NCBI GenBank assembly: GCA_035532835.1
Contig: DATKQG010000096.1
Coordinates: 62,001-126,000 of the forward strand
Origin: Candidatus Dormiibacterota bacterium
GTDB taxonomy: Bacteria; Vulcanimicrobiota; Vulcanimicrobiia; Vulcanimicrobiales; Vulcanimicrobiaceae
Direction: 5' to 3'
Length of the DNA: 64,000 bases
Shown: positions 1-8,588 of the stretch, piece by piece
Layout: each line of letters opens with the position of its first letter
Position numbering within the stretch: position 1 is the first letter of the stretch
The notes under the pieces: generated by a model
The model's input: the letters and a program-made list of their open reading frames with translations, nothing else
Databases searched by the model: none
What the model was told of the DNA's origin: nothing
Program-made: the position numbers and the translations under genes

Positions 1-1
1 C

Positions 2-178
2 GAGTCGGTTGACGAAGCCTACCGCGCTCAAGCCGCGCTCGACGTACAGCAAGAGCGCCGCGTCGCGGTGGCTCGGCTCGAACGCATCGGCGTCGGCGTC
101 GTGGACGTGCCGGCGACCGCATTAAGCGTGGCCGCCATCGACGCGTATCTGCGCGTCAAGCAACGCGGGCTATTGTAG
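2..178 (+). CDS. DUF58 family protein, C-terminal end (5' truncated)
   Basis: An open frame enters from the left edge and stops at TAG 176-178, giving about 58 residues. The end reads as the terminal part of a DUF58 protein: an AVARLERIGVGVVDVP-like strand followed by a short helix ending in RVKQRGLL. DUF58 proteins carry a vWA-like fold and usually sit beside MoxR ATPase, SpoIIM-like and RDD genes, and both of those partners occur here (170-1147 and 6830-7567). The stop overlaps the convergent SpoIIM gene by 9 bp. Function in this cluster is poorly known; a role in envelope or stress processes is only a family-level guess. Confidence 0.7.
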   Translation, partial: ESVDEAYRAQAALDVQQERRVAVARLERIGVGVVDVPATALSVAAIDAYLRVKQRGLL

Positions 179-1147
179 CTCGGCGGCGTTCGATCGTCCG
201 GCGAACGTGAAGTACGCCGCCAGCAGAATCGCGGTGACACATCCGAAGACGATGCGCGCGTCCGCCGGCAAACGAAGCGGCGAGAAAAATCCTTCGATGG
301 TACCGGCGACCACGAGCATCGATGCGACCCCGGCAAACAGGACGCCGGCTCGTGCGGCGTTCGCGCGGATCGCATCGCGCCGCCGCAAGCGGCCCGGCGC
401 GATGATGCCCGCCGCGATCAAGAGGCCGGCGGCGCCGGCGATTTGAATGGCGGTGAGTTCGATCGCTCCGTGCGGCGCGACGGTCGCCCAAAAATCGTAG
501 CCGAATCCCGCGTTTGCGAACATGGCGCCCAAACCGCCCACCATCAAGCCGTTCGTCGCGATAATGTAGACGGTTAAGATGCCGAGCGTGACGCTTCCGG
601 CAAAGGCGAGGACGGCGACTTTGACGTTATTGGTGATGATCTCCGAAGCTGCGAGCGGAGAATTACCGGTGTCGAAGTTGAAATTCGAGTTATGGAGGCT
701 CTTGCGAATCTCCGGCGGGATCATGCCTTTGGGTAGAAGCGCGTAGGCATCCGCCGGGTGCGAGCCGATTACGGCGTAGGCGACGACCGCGCAGACGACG
801 GTCAATGCAGCGCAGAGAACGATCGGGACGATCGAGCGCCGGAACTCACGCGGGAACGTATGGGTGTAAAAACGCGCGATGCGCGCGGAGCCGGCCTGCG
901 TGTTTGCCCCGTAGATCACCGCATGCGCTCGCGCAACCAAACGGTTGAGATACGCCAGCAGCCGCGGGTCGTAACCGCGCCCCTGGGCGTACGCCAAATC
1001 GCCCGCGAGCGACCGGTAGCGCCCGCCGAGCTCGGCAACCTCGCCGGGCGCGAGCCCGCGAATGCCGCGGCGACCCACGCGAGCGAGCATCTCGTCGAGA
1101 TGCCGCCAATCGCTCTCGCGCCGCTCCACGAACAGCTGTTGCGTCAT
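170..1147 (-). CDS. SpoIIM-like (stage II sporulation protein M family) membrane protein
   Basis: This 325-residue protein starts MTQQLFVERRESDW, the usual N-terminus of the SpoIIM family found in MoxR-DUF58-RDD clusters. A soluble helical region (1-100) is followed by hydrophobic segments near 107-130, 175-205, 212-250, 265-285 and 298-320. The conserved stretch NNVKVAVLAFAGSVTLG lies in the middle. The name comes from a Bacillus engulfment protein, but cluster members occur widely in non-sporulating bacteria and nothing here suggests sporulation. It overlaps the convergent DUF58 gene by 9 bp. The RDD gene that normally accompanies it lies 5.7 kb away, beyond an inserted block. Confidence 0.85.
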   Translation of the reverse strand: MTQQLFVERRESDWRHLDEMLARVGRRGIRGLAPGEVAELGGRYRSLAGDLAYAQGRGYDPRLLAYLNRLVARAHAVIYGANTQAGSARIARFYTHTFPREFRRSIVPIVLCAALTVVCAVVAYAVIGSHPADAYALLPKGMIPPEIRKSLHNSNFNFDTGNSPLAASEIITNNVKVAVLAFAGSVTLGILTVYIIATNGLMVGGLGAMFANAGFGYDFWATVAPHGAIELTAIQIAGAAGLLIAAGIIAPGRLRRRDAIRANAARAGVLFAGVASMLVVAGTIEGFFSPLRLPADARIVFGCVTAILLAAYFTFAGRSNAAELQ

Positions 1148-1246
1148 GAGGCCGCATTAGCTGCTACGGACGTGGGGTCTTGCCCACAGGCGCGGATTCG
1201 CGCGAGGCCTCCATTCGGACGGCGGTTCAACGGGGCCGCTTCCGCG

Positions 1247-1320
1247 GAGCGTCCCATACGCAACGCCCACCCCGACCGCAAGCGCCGGCTGGAGGCGCGT
1301 GGGACGCTAGCGGGACGCTC
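1247..1320. promoter_or_regulatory. Repeated GGGACGCT boxes upstream of the lipoprotein gene
   Basis: GGGACGCT occurs twice in direct orientation at 1301-1308 and 1312-1319, one helical turn (11 bp) apart. The inverted form GAGCGTCCC is at 1247-1255 and pairs with 1312-1320. The boxes end 76 bp before the lipoprotein start. Direct repeats with 11-bp period are typical binding sites of SARP regulators, and a SARP-type gene follows at 3953. The link to that regulator is inference. A hairpin formed by the inverted copies is the alternative reading. Confidence 0.35.
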
Positions 1321-1396
1321 ACACTTCATCATGGTTCTGCAGAGGCACTCTAATGGAGACCTAGTGTTCGACTTTTTTTGCAGAGGAGCAGTGATC

Positions 1397-3316
1397 ATGA
1401 AAAGGAAGTTTTCGATAATGCGGGGCGTCGCGCCCCTGATTGCGCTTGCGTCGCTGGCGCTACTCGCCGCCTGCGGACCTCCACCCGGAGCATCGGTCAC
1501 GCCCGCACCGGTACCGGTAGTGTACACCTTGTACGTCGCCGAGGCGGGCCTCAACCAGGTCGTGGCCCTCAACTTGAAGACCGGGGCGGCCATCGCCACA
1601 ATCCCCGTGGGCAAAAGCCCAGAGAAATTGAGCTACGATGGAGTAAGGTACCTTTGGGCGGCAAACAGCGGCTCAGGAACCGTTTCGAAAATTGACACGA
1701 CGACGAATACGGTTGTTTCAACCGTGACCGTCGGGTCGAGACCGGTTTCCCTGGTTGCGCAGTACGGGCGTAATGTATACGTTGCCAATGAAGGCAGCAA
1801 CAGCATCTCGGTCATCTACCCACAGACGAACGCGGTTATTACGACGGTCGCAACCGGCGGAACGCCGTTTCAAGTTGCCGACTCCAACTCGTACATCGCC
1901 ATCGCCGAAACCAATAAAACCGTAGAATTCCTCGACGCTTCCAACCGTGGGCTCAACGGAAAAATGACTATGGCGACTGCAGTTCAAGGCGTTTTGGCGG
2001 GCGGAGGAAGCGGCCAGACGGCGATCCTAACTGCGGACGGCATTCTTCATACTTATCACACCGGAACTAGCGGAGCGCCGCCTTGGACTGCTTATGACAC
2101 GGCCAATCTGCCTGATGCCTCAGGCCCGGTGTCGGACAATGCGTGGGGCTATTGGCTTGTGTCCGGCCAGACCACGGGTAAGCTGCAGATCATCGACAGT
2201 ACGATGAGCGCGCCGAATACGGCCTCGTCGCTCAGTACGTATACGGTTGGTAAGGCTCCGGAGTTTGCCGCGTACAGCCTAATGACGGGAAGCGCCTACG
2301 TGCCCAATGCGGGAAGCGATTCCATTTCAGTGGTAGCCCTTGCTTTGGGGGGAAAAGGGACCGTTACGACGTGGCAGCTGCCGTCGGGGGCAATGCCCAA
2401 CGATGTTACCATCGTGGTCCCGAGCTCAACACCTGCTCCCAGCCCGACGCCTGCGCCGACGGCTACGCCGACGATTGCACCGACCGCCGCGCCGACGATT
2501 GCACCGACTGCCACGCCGATGCCGGCGACGCATTTGTATGTGGCAAATGGCAGCGGCGGCAACGTGCTCGAGTACACGGCACCGTTCAGTTCTTCCAGTG
2601 CGCCGAACGTCAACGTGAAGATCGGCGGCAACGTCTGGGGCGTCGCCTCGGACAGCAAGTACGTCGCCGTGGAGGACAGCACCGGGTACATCTATATCTT
2701 CAACGCGCCGCTTACTTCCGGGTCTTCGCCGGTCGCCCAGTTCCAGCAGTTCCAAGGCGGTGTTGGTGGCGCCCAACTGCTCTTCGATTCGAACGGCAAC
2801 CTCTACACCGGTACGCAAGGCAGCATGGTGTTTGAGTACTCGCCGCCGTTCAGCAACGCAAGCACGCCGGCGAAGACGATCAACGGCGACAACAGTTCGT
2901 TCTCGCTTGCGACGGATTACCTCGGCAATCTCTACGTAGGCAACCTGGGCGTGAACCAGATCGACGTGTTCGCGTCACCGTATACGAGTGCGCCGACCAG
3001 CGTGACCGCTCCGGGAACCTATGGGCTCGCATCGTACGCGACCTATCTGTTCGATGCGGATGCAATGAACGGCGCGGTCGATGTCTATAGCTTGCCGATG
3101 AATGCGAGCAGCACTCCTGCGTACACAATCGCCGACACCGACCCGCATGCACTCGCCGTGGACGCAACGGGTACGCTATACGTGGGCGACCAGCACGGCG
3201 GCAGCGGTACGGGCTCGGTTGACGCGTACGCGCAGCCGCTGAGCGCCTCGAGTAGGGCGGCGTACTCCATTACCAGCGGTTTGGTAGAACCGGTGGAACT
3301 CTGGTTCGGGCCATAA
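1397..3316 (+). CDS. Lipoprotein with two beta-propeller halves and a Pro/Thr-rich linker
   Basis: The chosen ATG at 1397 has an AGAGGAG ribosome-binding site 8 nt upstream; an open frame continues far upstream but would lose the signal peptide. The 639-residue product starts with a lipoprotein signal (lipobox LLAAC). Residues about 35-340 hold YVTN-type propeller repeats (LYVAEAG, VYVANEG, AYVPNAGS). A linker of repeated APTATPTIAPT units covers about 345-375. The C-terminal half has NHL/SMP-30-like blades (LYVANGSGGNVLEY, LYVGNLGVNQIDVF, LYVGDQHGG). No enzyme motif is visible; a surface-binding or scaffold role is a guess. Together with the next two genes it splits the SpoIIM and RDD genes. 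Confidence 0.85.
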   Translation: MKRKFSIMRGVAPLIALASLALLAACGPPPGASVTPAPVPVVYTLYVAEAGLNQVVALNLKTGAAIATIPVGKSPEKLSYDGVRYLWAANSGSGTVSKIDTTTNTVVSTVTVGSRPVSLVAQYGRNVYVANEGSNSISVIYPQTNAVITTVATGGTPFQVADSNSYIAIAETNKTVEFLDASNRGLNGKMTMATAVQGVLAGGGSGQTAILTADGILHTYHTGTSGAPPWTAYDTANLPDASGPVSDNAWGYWLVSGQTTGKLQIIDSTMSAPNTASSLSTYTVGKAPEFAAYSLMTGSAYVPNAGSDSISVVALALGGKGTVTTWQLPSGAMPNDVTIVVPSSTPAPSPTPAPTATPTIAPTAAPTIAPTATPMPATHLYVANGSGGNVLEYTAPFSSSSAPNVNVKIGGNVWGVASDSKYVAVEDSTGYIYIFNAPLTSGSSPVAQFQQFQGGVGGAQLLFDSNGNLYTGTQGSMVFEYSPPFSNASTPAKTINGDNSSFSLATDYLGNLYVGNLGVNQIDVFASPYTSAPTSVTAPGTYGLASYATYLFDADAMNGAVDVYSLPMNASSTPAYTIADTDPHALAVDATGTLYVGDQHGGSGTGSVDAYAQPLSASSRAAYSITSGLVEPVELWFGP

Positions 3317-3345
3317 CGCCATCGGCACGACGCAGCCCATAACCT

Positions 3346-3401
3346 GTGTTCGCCGCGGCGAACACTCGCGACGCCCCGCAACCTCTGCTGCGGGGCGTCG
3401 C
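3346..3401 (+). terminator. Back-to-back hairpins after the lipoprotein gene
   Basis: Positions 3346-3365 are a perfect 20-bp palindrome (GTGTTCGCCG and its complement). Positions 3368-3380 and 3389-3401 form a perfect 13-bp GC-rich stem with an 8-nt loop. No T-run follows, so this is either a factor-dependent or atypical terminator, or an mRNA-stabilising 3' end. It lies between the lipoprotein stop (3316) and the next start (3435). Confidence 0.6.
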
Positions 3402-3434
3402 ACCCCACCTACGGTTTAGAGATCGGAGATAGGA

Positions 3435-3797
3435 ATGCGCAAGTTGATTTCAGCTCTCACATTTTTGGCGTTGAGCACGCTGCTCTTTCCTGCGAGTGCG
3501 CTCGCAGGCGGACCGCCGCTCGGGAGCTACGCCTGCTACAACTACGGTTTCAACATGCAGGCATTTTACAACGGCGTCACAGTCGTACTCAAACCCGGAT
3601 CGCGCTATACGACGGCCGGAGCAGCGTTCACCGGTATCTATCGGTACGTCCCTGCGGGGAAGCGGATCGTCTACGTCACCGGAAAGCTGCGCGGACTGCG
3701 CAGTTGGCTCCGCCAAGACGGCAGCAAGGGTACGATCCTCATCGACTTCCACGACGGTACCGCGACGAATACGGCCGTGTGCGGCAGGATCCATTGA
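3435..3797 (+). CDS. Small secreted protein of unknown function
   Basis: The 120-residue product starts MRKLISALTFLALSTLLF and has a clear Sec signal peptide ending near ALA-GG (about residue 24). The mature part is about 95 residues, rich in Gly, Tyr and Thr, with two cysteines (YACYNYG and AVCGRIH) that could form one disulfide. GGAGATAGGA lies just before the ATG. I do not recognise the family. It follows the lipoprotein gene by 118 bp, across two hairpins, so it may have its own transcript. Shadow frames overlap it, but only this frame carries a signal peptide and a ribosome-binding site. Confidence 0.6.
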   Translation: MRKLISALTFLALSTLLFPASALAGGPPLGSYACYNYGFNMQAFYNGVTVVLKPGSRYTTAGAAFTGIYRYVPAGKRIVYVTGKLRGLRSWLRQDGSKGTILIDFHDGTATNTAVCGRIH

Positions 3798-3952
3798 GCG
3801 GCGTATCCGACGTCGTCACATTCGGCGCACCGAGTACGGGTAGGCCGCCATCGCGCCGCACGCCGAGCCGTAAGGGGACTGCAGAATAATATCCTAGTTT
3901 CTTTTCCTCTAGGCGAGGACTATCGTCCGAGACCAAGCAACGTTTCGGCTGG

Positions 3953-6766
3953 ATGGAGACGACGCTCAGATTGCTGGGGCATCCGGCGCTCGAGCACGAC
4001 GGTACGGCGGCGAGAGTCGGCATACGGCCGAAGGCTTTGGCCTTGCTCGGCTTGCTCGCCGCTCACCATCGCCGGCCGGTTTCGCGGGACTGGCTTGCAC
4101 GAACCTTATGGCCCGACGACGCACCGCCGATCGGCGCGGCCAATCTGCGGCGGCACATGCATTTACTGCACAAAGCACTTGGTGCCGACGTCCTCCGGCT
4201 CACCCGGACCACCGTCCAATGGAACCTGCAGTGCGGCGTTTTCGTGGACTCGATTCACTTCGACGGCTGCCTTAGCGCTAACCCCACCGAAGCATTGGCT
4301 GTCTATGGGGGAGATTTCTGCGAGGGCGTCGCGGACGAGTCCTTGGAACCAATCCGGGAGCGGTATCGAACGGCGTATGAAAGCCTTTTGCGTTCGCAGA
4401 TCGAGCTGCTCGATTCGGTCGGCGCCTCGCCTGGGACGCTTCTGCCGTGGTTGGAGCGGTTAGTCGCGCTCGGCCCCTTCGACGAGGGCGCCGCGCGCCG
4501 CTTGATGGAGGCCCTGGTCGCTTTAGGCGATCGAAGCGCGGCGATTCGTGAGTACAACGCATTGACCAACCGGCTGCGTGCCGAGATCGGTACGACGCCG
4601 GAACCGGCCAGCGTCCGGCTCTTCGAATCGCTGCTCACCACGAGCCAAACGTCACTCGTTCCAAACAATCTGCCTCAGCAGCGCCTGTCGTTCGTGGGGC
4701 GGCACCGCGAGCTCTCGCAGCTAGGGATGCAGCTAACGCCCGGGCGCATCGTCTCGATCGTGGGGCCGGCCGGTTCTGGGAAGTCGAGCCTCGCGGTACG
4801 CCATGCGCAATCGCAACTCGCTCGCTTTCCGGGCGGCGTATGGCTGGCAGACCTCACGCATGTTCGTGACGAGCGCGATGCCTGGGAACGCGTGAGAGCG
4901 GCTGCCGCAATCGAGTCCGGACCGGACCTGCGAGAAAGGGTCGTACGAGCCCTGAAGGCACGCGAAGCGCTCGTGATTCTCGACCGTTGTGAGGGTTCGC
5001 TCGATACCGCGCGCCCGCTCGCGCGGCGATTGGCGACTGCCGGTATCGCCGTCCTAACCACCACGCGGCGAAAGCTCGATGCCGAAGGCGAAGCCGTTCT
5101 CCCGTTGTTGTCTTTTGACGTTCCGGCGGCCGATGTGCCGGCGGCTTCGCTGATCGCCTATCCCGCATATCGCCTTTTTCTGGAGCGCGCGGCTGCGGCA
5201 GCACCGTTCTTCGAAATCAGCGCCGTCAACGCCGCAGTCATACTCGAGTTGCTGCACCGGGTTGACGGGTTGCCGCTCGGGATCGAAATCGTTGCTGCCC
5301 GAACCGCCGTGCTTCCCCCTGAGACGATCCTGCGGCAATTGCGTGCATCTCGCATTCCCGAACGGCTCGACGCTGCAATAGCGTGGAGCTACGATTTGCT
5401 CGGGAGCGATCGGCGCGAGATGTTTCTGCGATTGTCTATCTTCCGAAGGACGTTTACGGCGGAGGCGGCCGAGTTCGTTTGCGGCGCTCCGATAGAATCC
5501 GCTCTTTGTGATTTGGCGGACGCCTCTCTGCTCAGCGTGACATCCGATGCGCAGGGCATCCGTTATCGCTTGCTGGATACGATTCGCGCGTTCGCGGAAT
5601 CGCGCCAAACGGATCGCGAGCCTCTGCGAGAGATGCACTCGCGCTATTATGCCGGGCTCGCGGCGCGGTATCGCCCGGAATTCCGGTCGCCGCGTGAAGT
5701 TGAGTTTTTCCAACGCGCCGACGCAGACCGGGAGAATTTCGACGCCGCCCTTCGATGGGCAAGGACTAGCGATCCCGGCTTAGCCGCGAAACTCGCGCAA
5801 GCGCTTTGCCCGTATTACATATTCCGTTGGAATTTTGCGGAGTTGGAGGCGTTGGCCCGCGGCTTATTGAGCGAAGAAGAGGATCGTCTCCCGCTCTCCA
5901 CCAGCGCGGGCCTCCATTTGGTTACGGGCCTTATTGCCAAAGCGCAAACCGATCGGGAGCAGGCTGAACCCCACTTGCGGAAGGCGCTGAATGGATTTCG
6001 AGCATCGGGCGATAGTTCGGGTGAGCTGGAGGCGCTCAACGCCATCGCAATCGTCGCGTTTAATCATGGCGACCCCACTGCTTTGCAACTGTTCGAAGAA
6101 CTTTTGTCCCTGCAGCGGCGGCACGGCGACGATTACGGCGCGACTCACACCATCTTCAACATCGCCGCATCGTTGACGCACGGAGAGCAGTTGGAACGAG
6201 CGCTCGCGCTGCAGCTCGAGGGCCTGTCCATGTTTAAGCGGATGAAGTTCACTCGCGGAATCGGCTATGCCAATCGAGCGCTTTCGCTTAGTTATGCGAA
6301 CTTGAAACGTTTGGACGAGTCGGTTGCGGCCGCCCGGGCGGCGGTAGACATTTTTGAATCGCTCGGCGACCGCGTGTGGCTGGCCGATGCATTGAATACT
6401 CTATCGTCGCAATTATGCGAGTGCGGGAAATACGGCGAGGCGCTCCAGTTTTGCGTTCGGGCACTTACGCTGCTCTCACCTGAGGCTTATGCGATATTCG
6501 TTCGAGACGCGCTGTTGGCCGGATTCCAGGCGTTGACTGGGCTTGGCCGCTTCCGAGAAGGTGTTTTGGCCTTCAGCATGGCCGAACGTCTCAGCGAGTT
6601 GGACGATCTTGTGATGTCGTCTTCGTATAGCGAGTTCTTGCGAGCGATCGTTGAAACGGCGAAAAAGGCGGTGGGCCCGGCGACCTTCAACGCGCTTTGC
6701 GGCGAAGCGGCGTCGATGGAATACGCCGAATTAGTCGATCTCATCAAGCGGGTCGAGGTGGCCTAG
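3953..6766 (+). CDS. AfsR/SARP-type transcriptional regulator (wHTH-BTAD-NB-ARC-TPR)
   Basis: 937 residues. Residues 1-95 resemble an OmpR-like winged helix (RPKALALLGLLAAHH, then WLARTLWP). Residues about 100-225 form a helical bacterial transcriptional activation domain ending in LRAEIGTTPEPASVRLFESL. An NB-ARC-like ATPase follows, with Walker A GPAGSGKSS from residue 271, VILDRCEG as a Walker B-like strand, and GLPLGIEIVAAR as the GxP motif. The C-terminal 350 residues are TPR-like helical repeats (GELEALNAIAIVAFNHGD). Such proteins activate nearby genes by binding direct repeats; the boxes at 1301-1319 are a possible target. The ATG has no convincing ribosome-binding site. It precedes the RDD gene by 63 bp on the same strand. 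Confidence 0.85.
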   Translation: METTLRLLGHPALEHDGTAARVGIRPKALALLGLLAAHHRRPVSRDWLARTLWPDDAPPIGAANLRRHMHLLHKALGADVLRLTRTTVQWNLQCGVFVDSIHFDGCLSANPTEALAVYGGDFCEGVADESLEPIRERYRTAYESLLRSQIELLDSVGASPGTLLPWLERLVALGPFDEGAARRLMEALVALGDRSAAIREYNALTNRLRAEIGTTPEPASVRLFESLLTTSQTSLVPNNLPQQRLSFVGRHRELSQLGMQLTPGRIVSIVGPAGSGKSSLAVRHAQSQLARFPGGVWLADLTHVRDERDAWERVRAAAAIESGPDLRERVVRALKAREALVILDRCEGSLDTARPLARRLATAGIAVLTTTRRKLDAEGEAVLPLLSFDVPAADVPAASLIAYPAYRLFLERAAAAAPFFEISAVNAAVILELLHRVDGLPLGIEIVAARTAVLPPETILRQLRASRIPERLDAAIAWSYDLLGSDRREMFLRLSIFRRTFTAEAAEFVCGAPIESALCDLADASLLSVTSDAQGIRYRLLDTIRAFAESRQTDREPLREMHSRYYAGLAARYRPEFRSPREVEFFQRADADRENFDAALRWARTSDPGLAAKLAQALCPYYIFRWNFAELEALARGLLSEEEDRLPLSTSAGLHLVTGLIAKAQTDREQAEPHLRKALNGFRASGDSSGELEALNAIAIVAFNHGDPTALQLFEELLSLQRRHGDDYGATHTIFNIAASLTHGEQLERALALQLEGLSMFKRMKFTRGIGYANRALSLSYANLKRLDESVAAARAAVDIFESLGDRVWLADALNTLSSQLCECGKYGEALQFCVRALTLLSPEAYAIFVRDALLAGFQALTGLGRFREGVLAFSMAERLSELDDLVMSSSYSEFLRAIVETAKKAVGPATFNALCGEAASMEYAELVDLIKRVEVA

Positions 6767-6829
6767 CGAATCTGCGCCGATGCGTTGGTAGCGCGGAACT
6801 GGTGTCGGGATGTCGAACGTCATGCGTCG

Positions 6830-7567
6830 ATGGATCGAATGTTCGACGTTCGCACGCCGGAGAGCGTCACGTTTTCCTACGAATTGGCTGGATTAGGCAG
6901 CCGCGCTCTGGCCGTTTTGCTCGACCTGTTGGTGCAGATCGCCTTGGTGTCGCTGCTTTTCTGGGGACTGATCTTCGCCGCGGGACATATCCACGTCGCG
7001 CCTGTGCACCACACCACGCCGGAGGGCGAACGTTTCGCTCGCAACATTGCGGTAGGATTCCTCATCTTCGTCGTCTTTGTCATCTTCTTCGGATACTTCA
7101 TCGTGCTGGAGGTGGTGTGGAACGGGCAGACGATCGGCAAGAAGGCGCTCGGCATTCGCGTCGTGCGCGACGGCGGCTATCCGCTCGATTGGGGCGCCTC
7201 GCTCGTACGAAACCTGGTCCGGGTCGGAGAGATGCTGTTCGGCTCGTACGCTCTCTCGGCGATCTGTGCGCTGGTTTCCCCGCAGAATAAGCGCATCGGC
7301 GATATCGCCGCGGGGACGATCGTGGTGCGCGTGGGCAAGCAGGCCACGCTCCCGCACTTCGAACCGACGAATCAGGCGGTGTATGCCGCCACCGGCTACG
7401 TCAGCGGCGAAGAGCGGGCGTTGATCCATCGCTTCATCGAGCGCCGCGATACGCTGCAGAGCGATCGCCGGCGGGATTTAGCCGCGCGTTTAGCCGGCCG
7501 CGTTCGCGACCGCGTGCCGGCCGATTTGCAGCGACTCGACGACGAAGCGCTGCTCGAACGCCTCTAG
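6830..7567 (+). CDS. RDD family membrane protein
   Basis: The 245-residue product begins MDRMFDVRTPESVTFSYELAG, the normal start of this family, followed by the RDD hallmark GSRALAVLLDLLVQ. Transmembrane segments lie near 25-47 and 73-97. GQTIGKKALGIRVVRDGG and NKRIGDIAAGTIVVRVG are the conserved RDD features. A soluble C-terminal tail of about 80 residues contains charged helices. A TTG 45 nt upstream (6785) is possible but adds non-conserved residues. RDD proteins are often encoded with SpoIIM-like and DUF58 genes. Its biochemical role is unknown; some RDD proteins act in ion transport. Confidence 0.85.
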   Translation: MDRMFDVRTPESVTFSYELAGLGSRALAVLLDLLVQIALVSLLFWGLIFAAGHIHVAPVHHTTPEGERFARNIAVGFLIFVVFVIFFGYFIVLEVVWNGQTIGKKALGIRVVRDGGYPLDWGASLVRNLVRVGEMLFGSYALSAICALVSPQNKRIGDIAAGTIVVRVGKQATLPHFEPTNQAVYAATGYVSGEERALIHRFIERRDTLQSDRRRDLAARLAGRVRDRVPADLQRLDDEALLERL

Positions 7568-7571
7568 GCTC

Positions 7572-8570
7572 CTAGCTTTCGCGCTTGCGGAATTTGGTGA
7601 TGAGATCGCGCGCGAAACGCATCGCCTCGCCCTTGGTGCGCTCGTAACTCTTGAGCGCGTCGGCTTTGCTCATGTGCTTGCCGTGCTCCAGGAAGAACGT
7701 AACGCCTTCGCCGACGACGATGGTGCCCGCATAGGCGATCGCGCCTTTGATCGCCACGCCCGCTACCGGAACGAATCCGGCGAGCTCGCGCGCGAGCGTG
7801 CGCCATCCGAAGCCGCCGCCGATGACCGGCAACAATTGCCACATACGTTGAACGTCCGGGTCGCGCCCGTAGGCCGCTTCGATATGCAGCAAGAGCATCA
7901 TCTGAATGCCGGTGATGGCGACCATGTCGCCCGCCGATGCGAACGCGCCGAGCACGAGCCCTACGACGGGAATGTGATCGACCAGCGCGCTCGCCAGCGC
8001 GACCTTGAGCGCGTTGTTCGCAGCATCGCGGGTGAGCTTCGCCGCAACGGTTTCGCGTAGGACCGGCAGCCTGCGCCCGACCGCGATCTCGACGCCCTTC
8101 GACGCGTCGACCAGATGCACGAAGAAGCGCCCGTGCAGAGCCTCTTTGGAAATCGCGTGAACGACGTACTCGGCATGAATGCCGGGTGCCGGGTGGGTGC
8201 CCGGCCCGCTCGGTTCGGCCTGTTCGTCGACCGTGAGTGCGAAGATGGGTACGCGCAGGGTTGCGAGCCCGTCGAAAATCGCGCCGTTCAAGTCGCCCGG
8301 CCGCCCGAGAAAAACCACCGCGCGCACGTCGCGCGGGTCGGTGACCAGCGGCGCGCTCGCGGCGATCGTTTCAAGGCAAGCGGCCGCATCGAGCGGCACG
8401 GAATCGTCATCGTGCCCGCTCAATAGCAGCACGCGTAGTTGCGCCACCAGCGAGGGATCGCCGCAGAGAAGATAGCGAAATGGTTTGCGGACGTTGGCGT
8501 GGACGGTTTTTACGTCGATGCCGTTGCGTACGAGTTTGAAAAGGTCGCGGGCGCCGAGTGCCGATGCCAT
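7572..8570 (-). CDS. DUF697 protein with a degenerate GTPase-like N-terminal domain
   Basis: 332 residues. The C-terminal half (about 180-310) is a DUF697/YcjF-like membrane-associated domain: ALASALVDHIPVVGLVLGAF, GDMVAITGIQMMLLLHIEAAYG and FVPVAGVAIKGAIAYAGTIV. The N-terminal half has the strand order of a G domain (FRYLLCGDPSLVAQLRVLL, AVVFLGRPGDLNGAIFDGL, VPIFALTVDE), but the P-loop position lacks the GKS/T and no NKxD is seen. It looks like a pseudo-GTPase, which is inference. Family relatives are inner-membrane proteins of unclear function. It converges on the RDD gene with 4 bp between, and is encoded with the M48 protease on the same strand (18-bp gap). Confidence 0.65.
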   Translation of the reverse strand: MASALGARDLFKLVRNGIDVKTVHANVRKPFRYLLCGDPSLVAQLRVLLLSGHDDDSVPLDAAACLETIAASAPLVTDPRDVRAVVFLGRPGDLNGAIFDGLATLRVPIFALTVDEQAEPSGPGTHPAPGIHAEYVVHAISKEALHGRFFVHLVDASKGVEIAVGRRLPVLRETVAAKLTRDAANNALKVALASALVDHIPVVGLVLGAFASAGDMVAITGIQMMLLLHIEAAYGRDPDVQRMWQLLPVIGGGFGWRTLARELAGFVPVAGVAIKGAIAYAGTIVVGEGVTFFLEHGKHMSKADALKSYERTKGEAMRFARDLITKFRKRES

Positions 8571-8588
8571 GTGGGGCCTTCCTAACGC

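Noticed and set aside
170-1147. Evidence for sporulation from the SpoIIM-like gene
   Set aside because: This subfamily travels with DUF58 and RDD genes in non-sporulating bacteria, and no other sporulation gene is present.
758-1396. N-terminal extension of the lipoprotein frame
   Set aside because: It overlaps the SpoIIM gene on the other strand, is Arg-rich, and would bury the signal peptide and the good ribosome-binding site at 1382-1388.
2420-2530. Tandem repeat suggestive of a CRISPR array or satellite
   Set aside because: It is the coding repeat for the Pro/Thr linker of the lipoprotein, in frame and without spacers.
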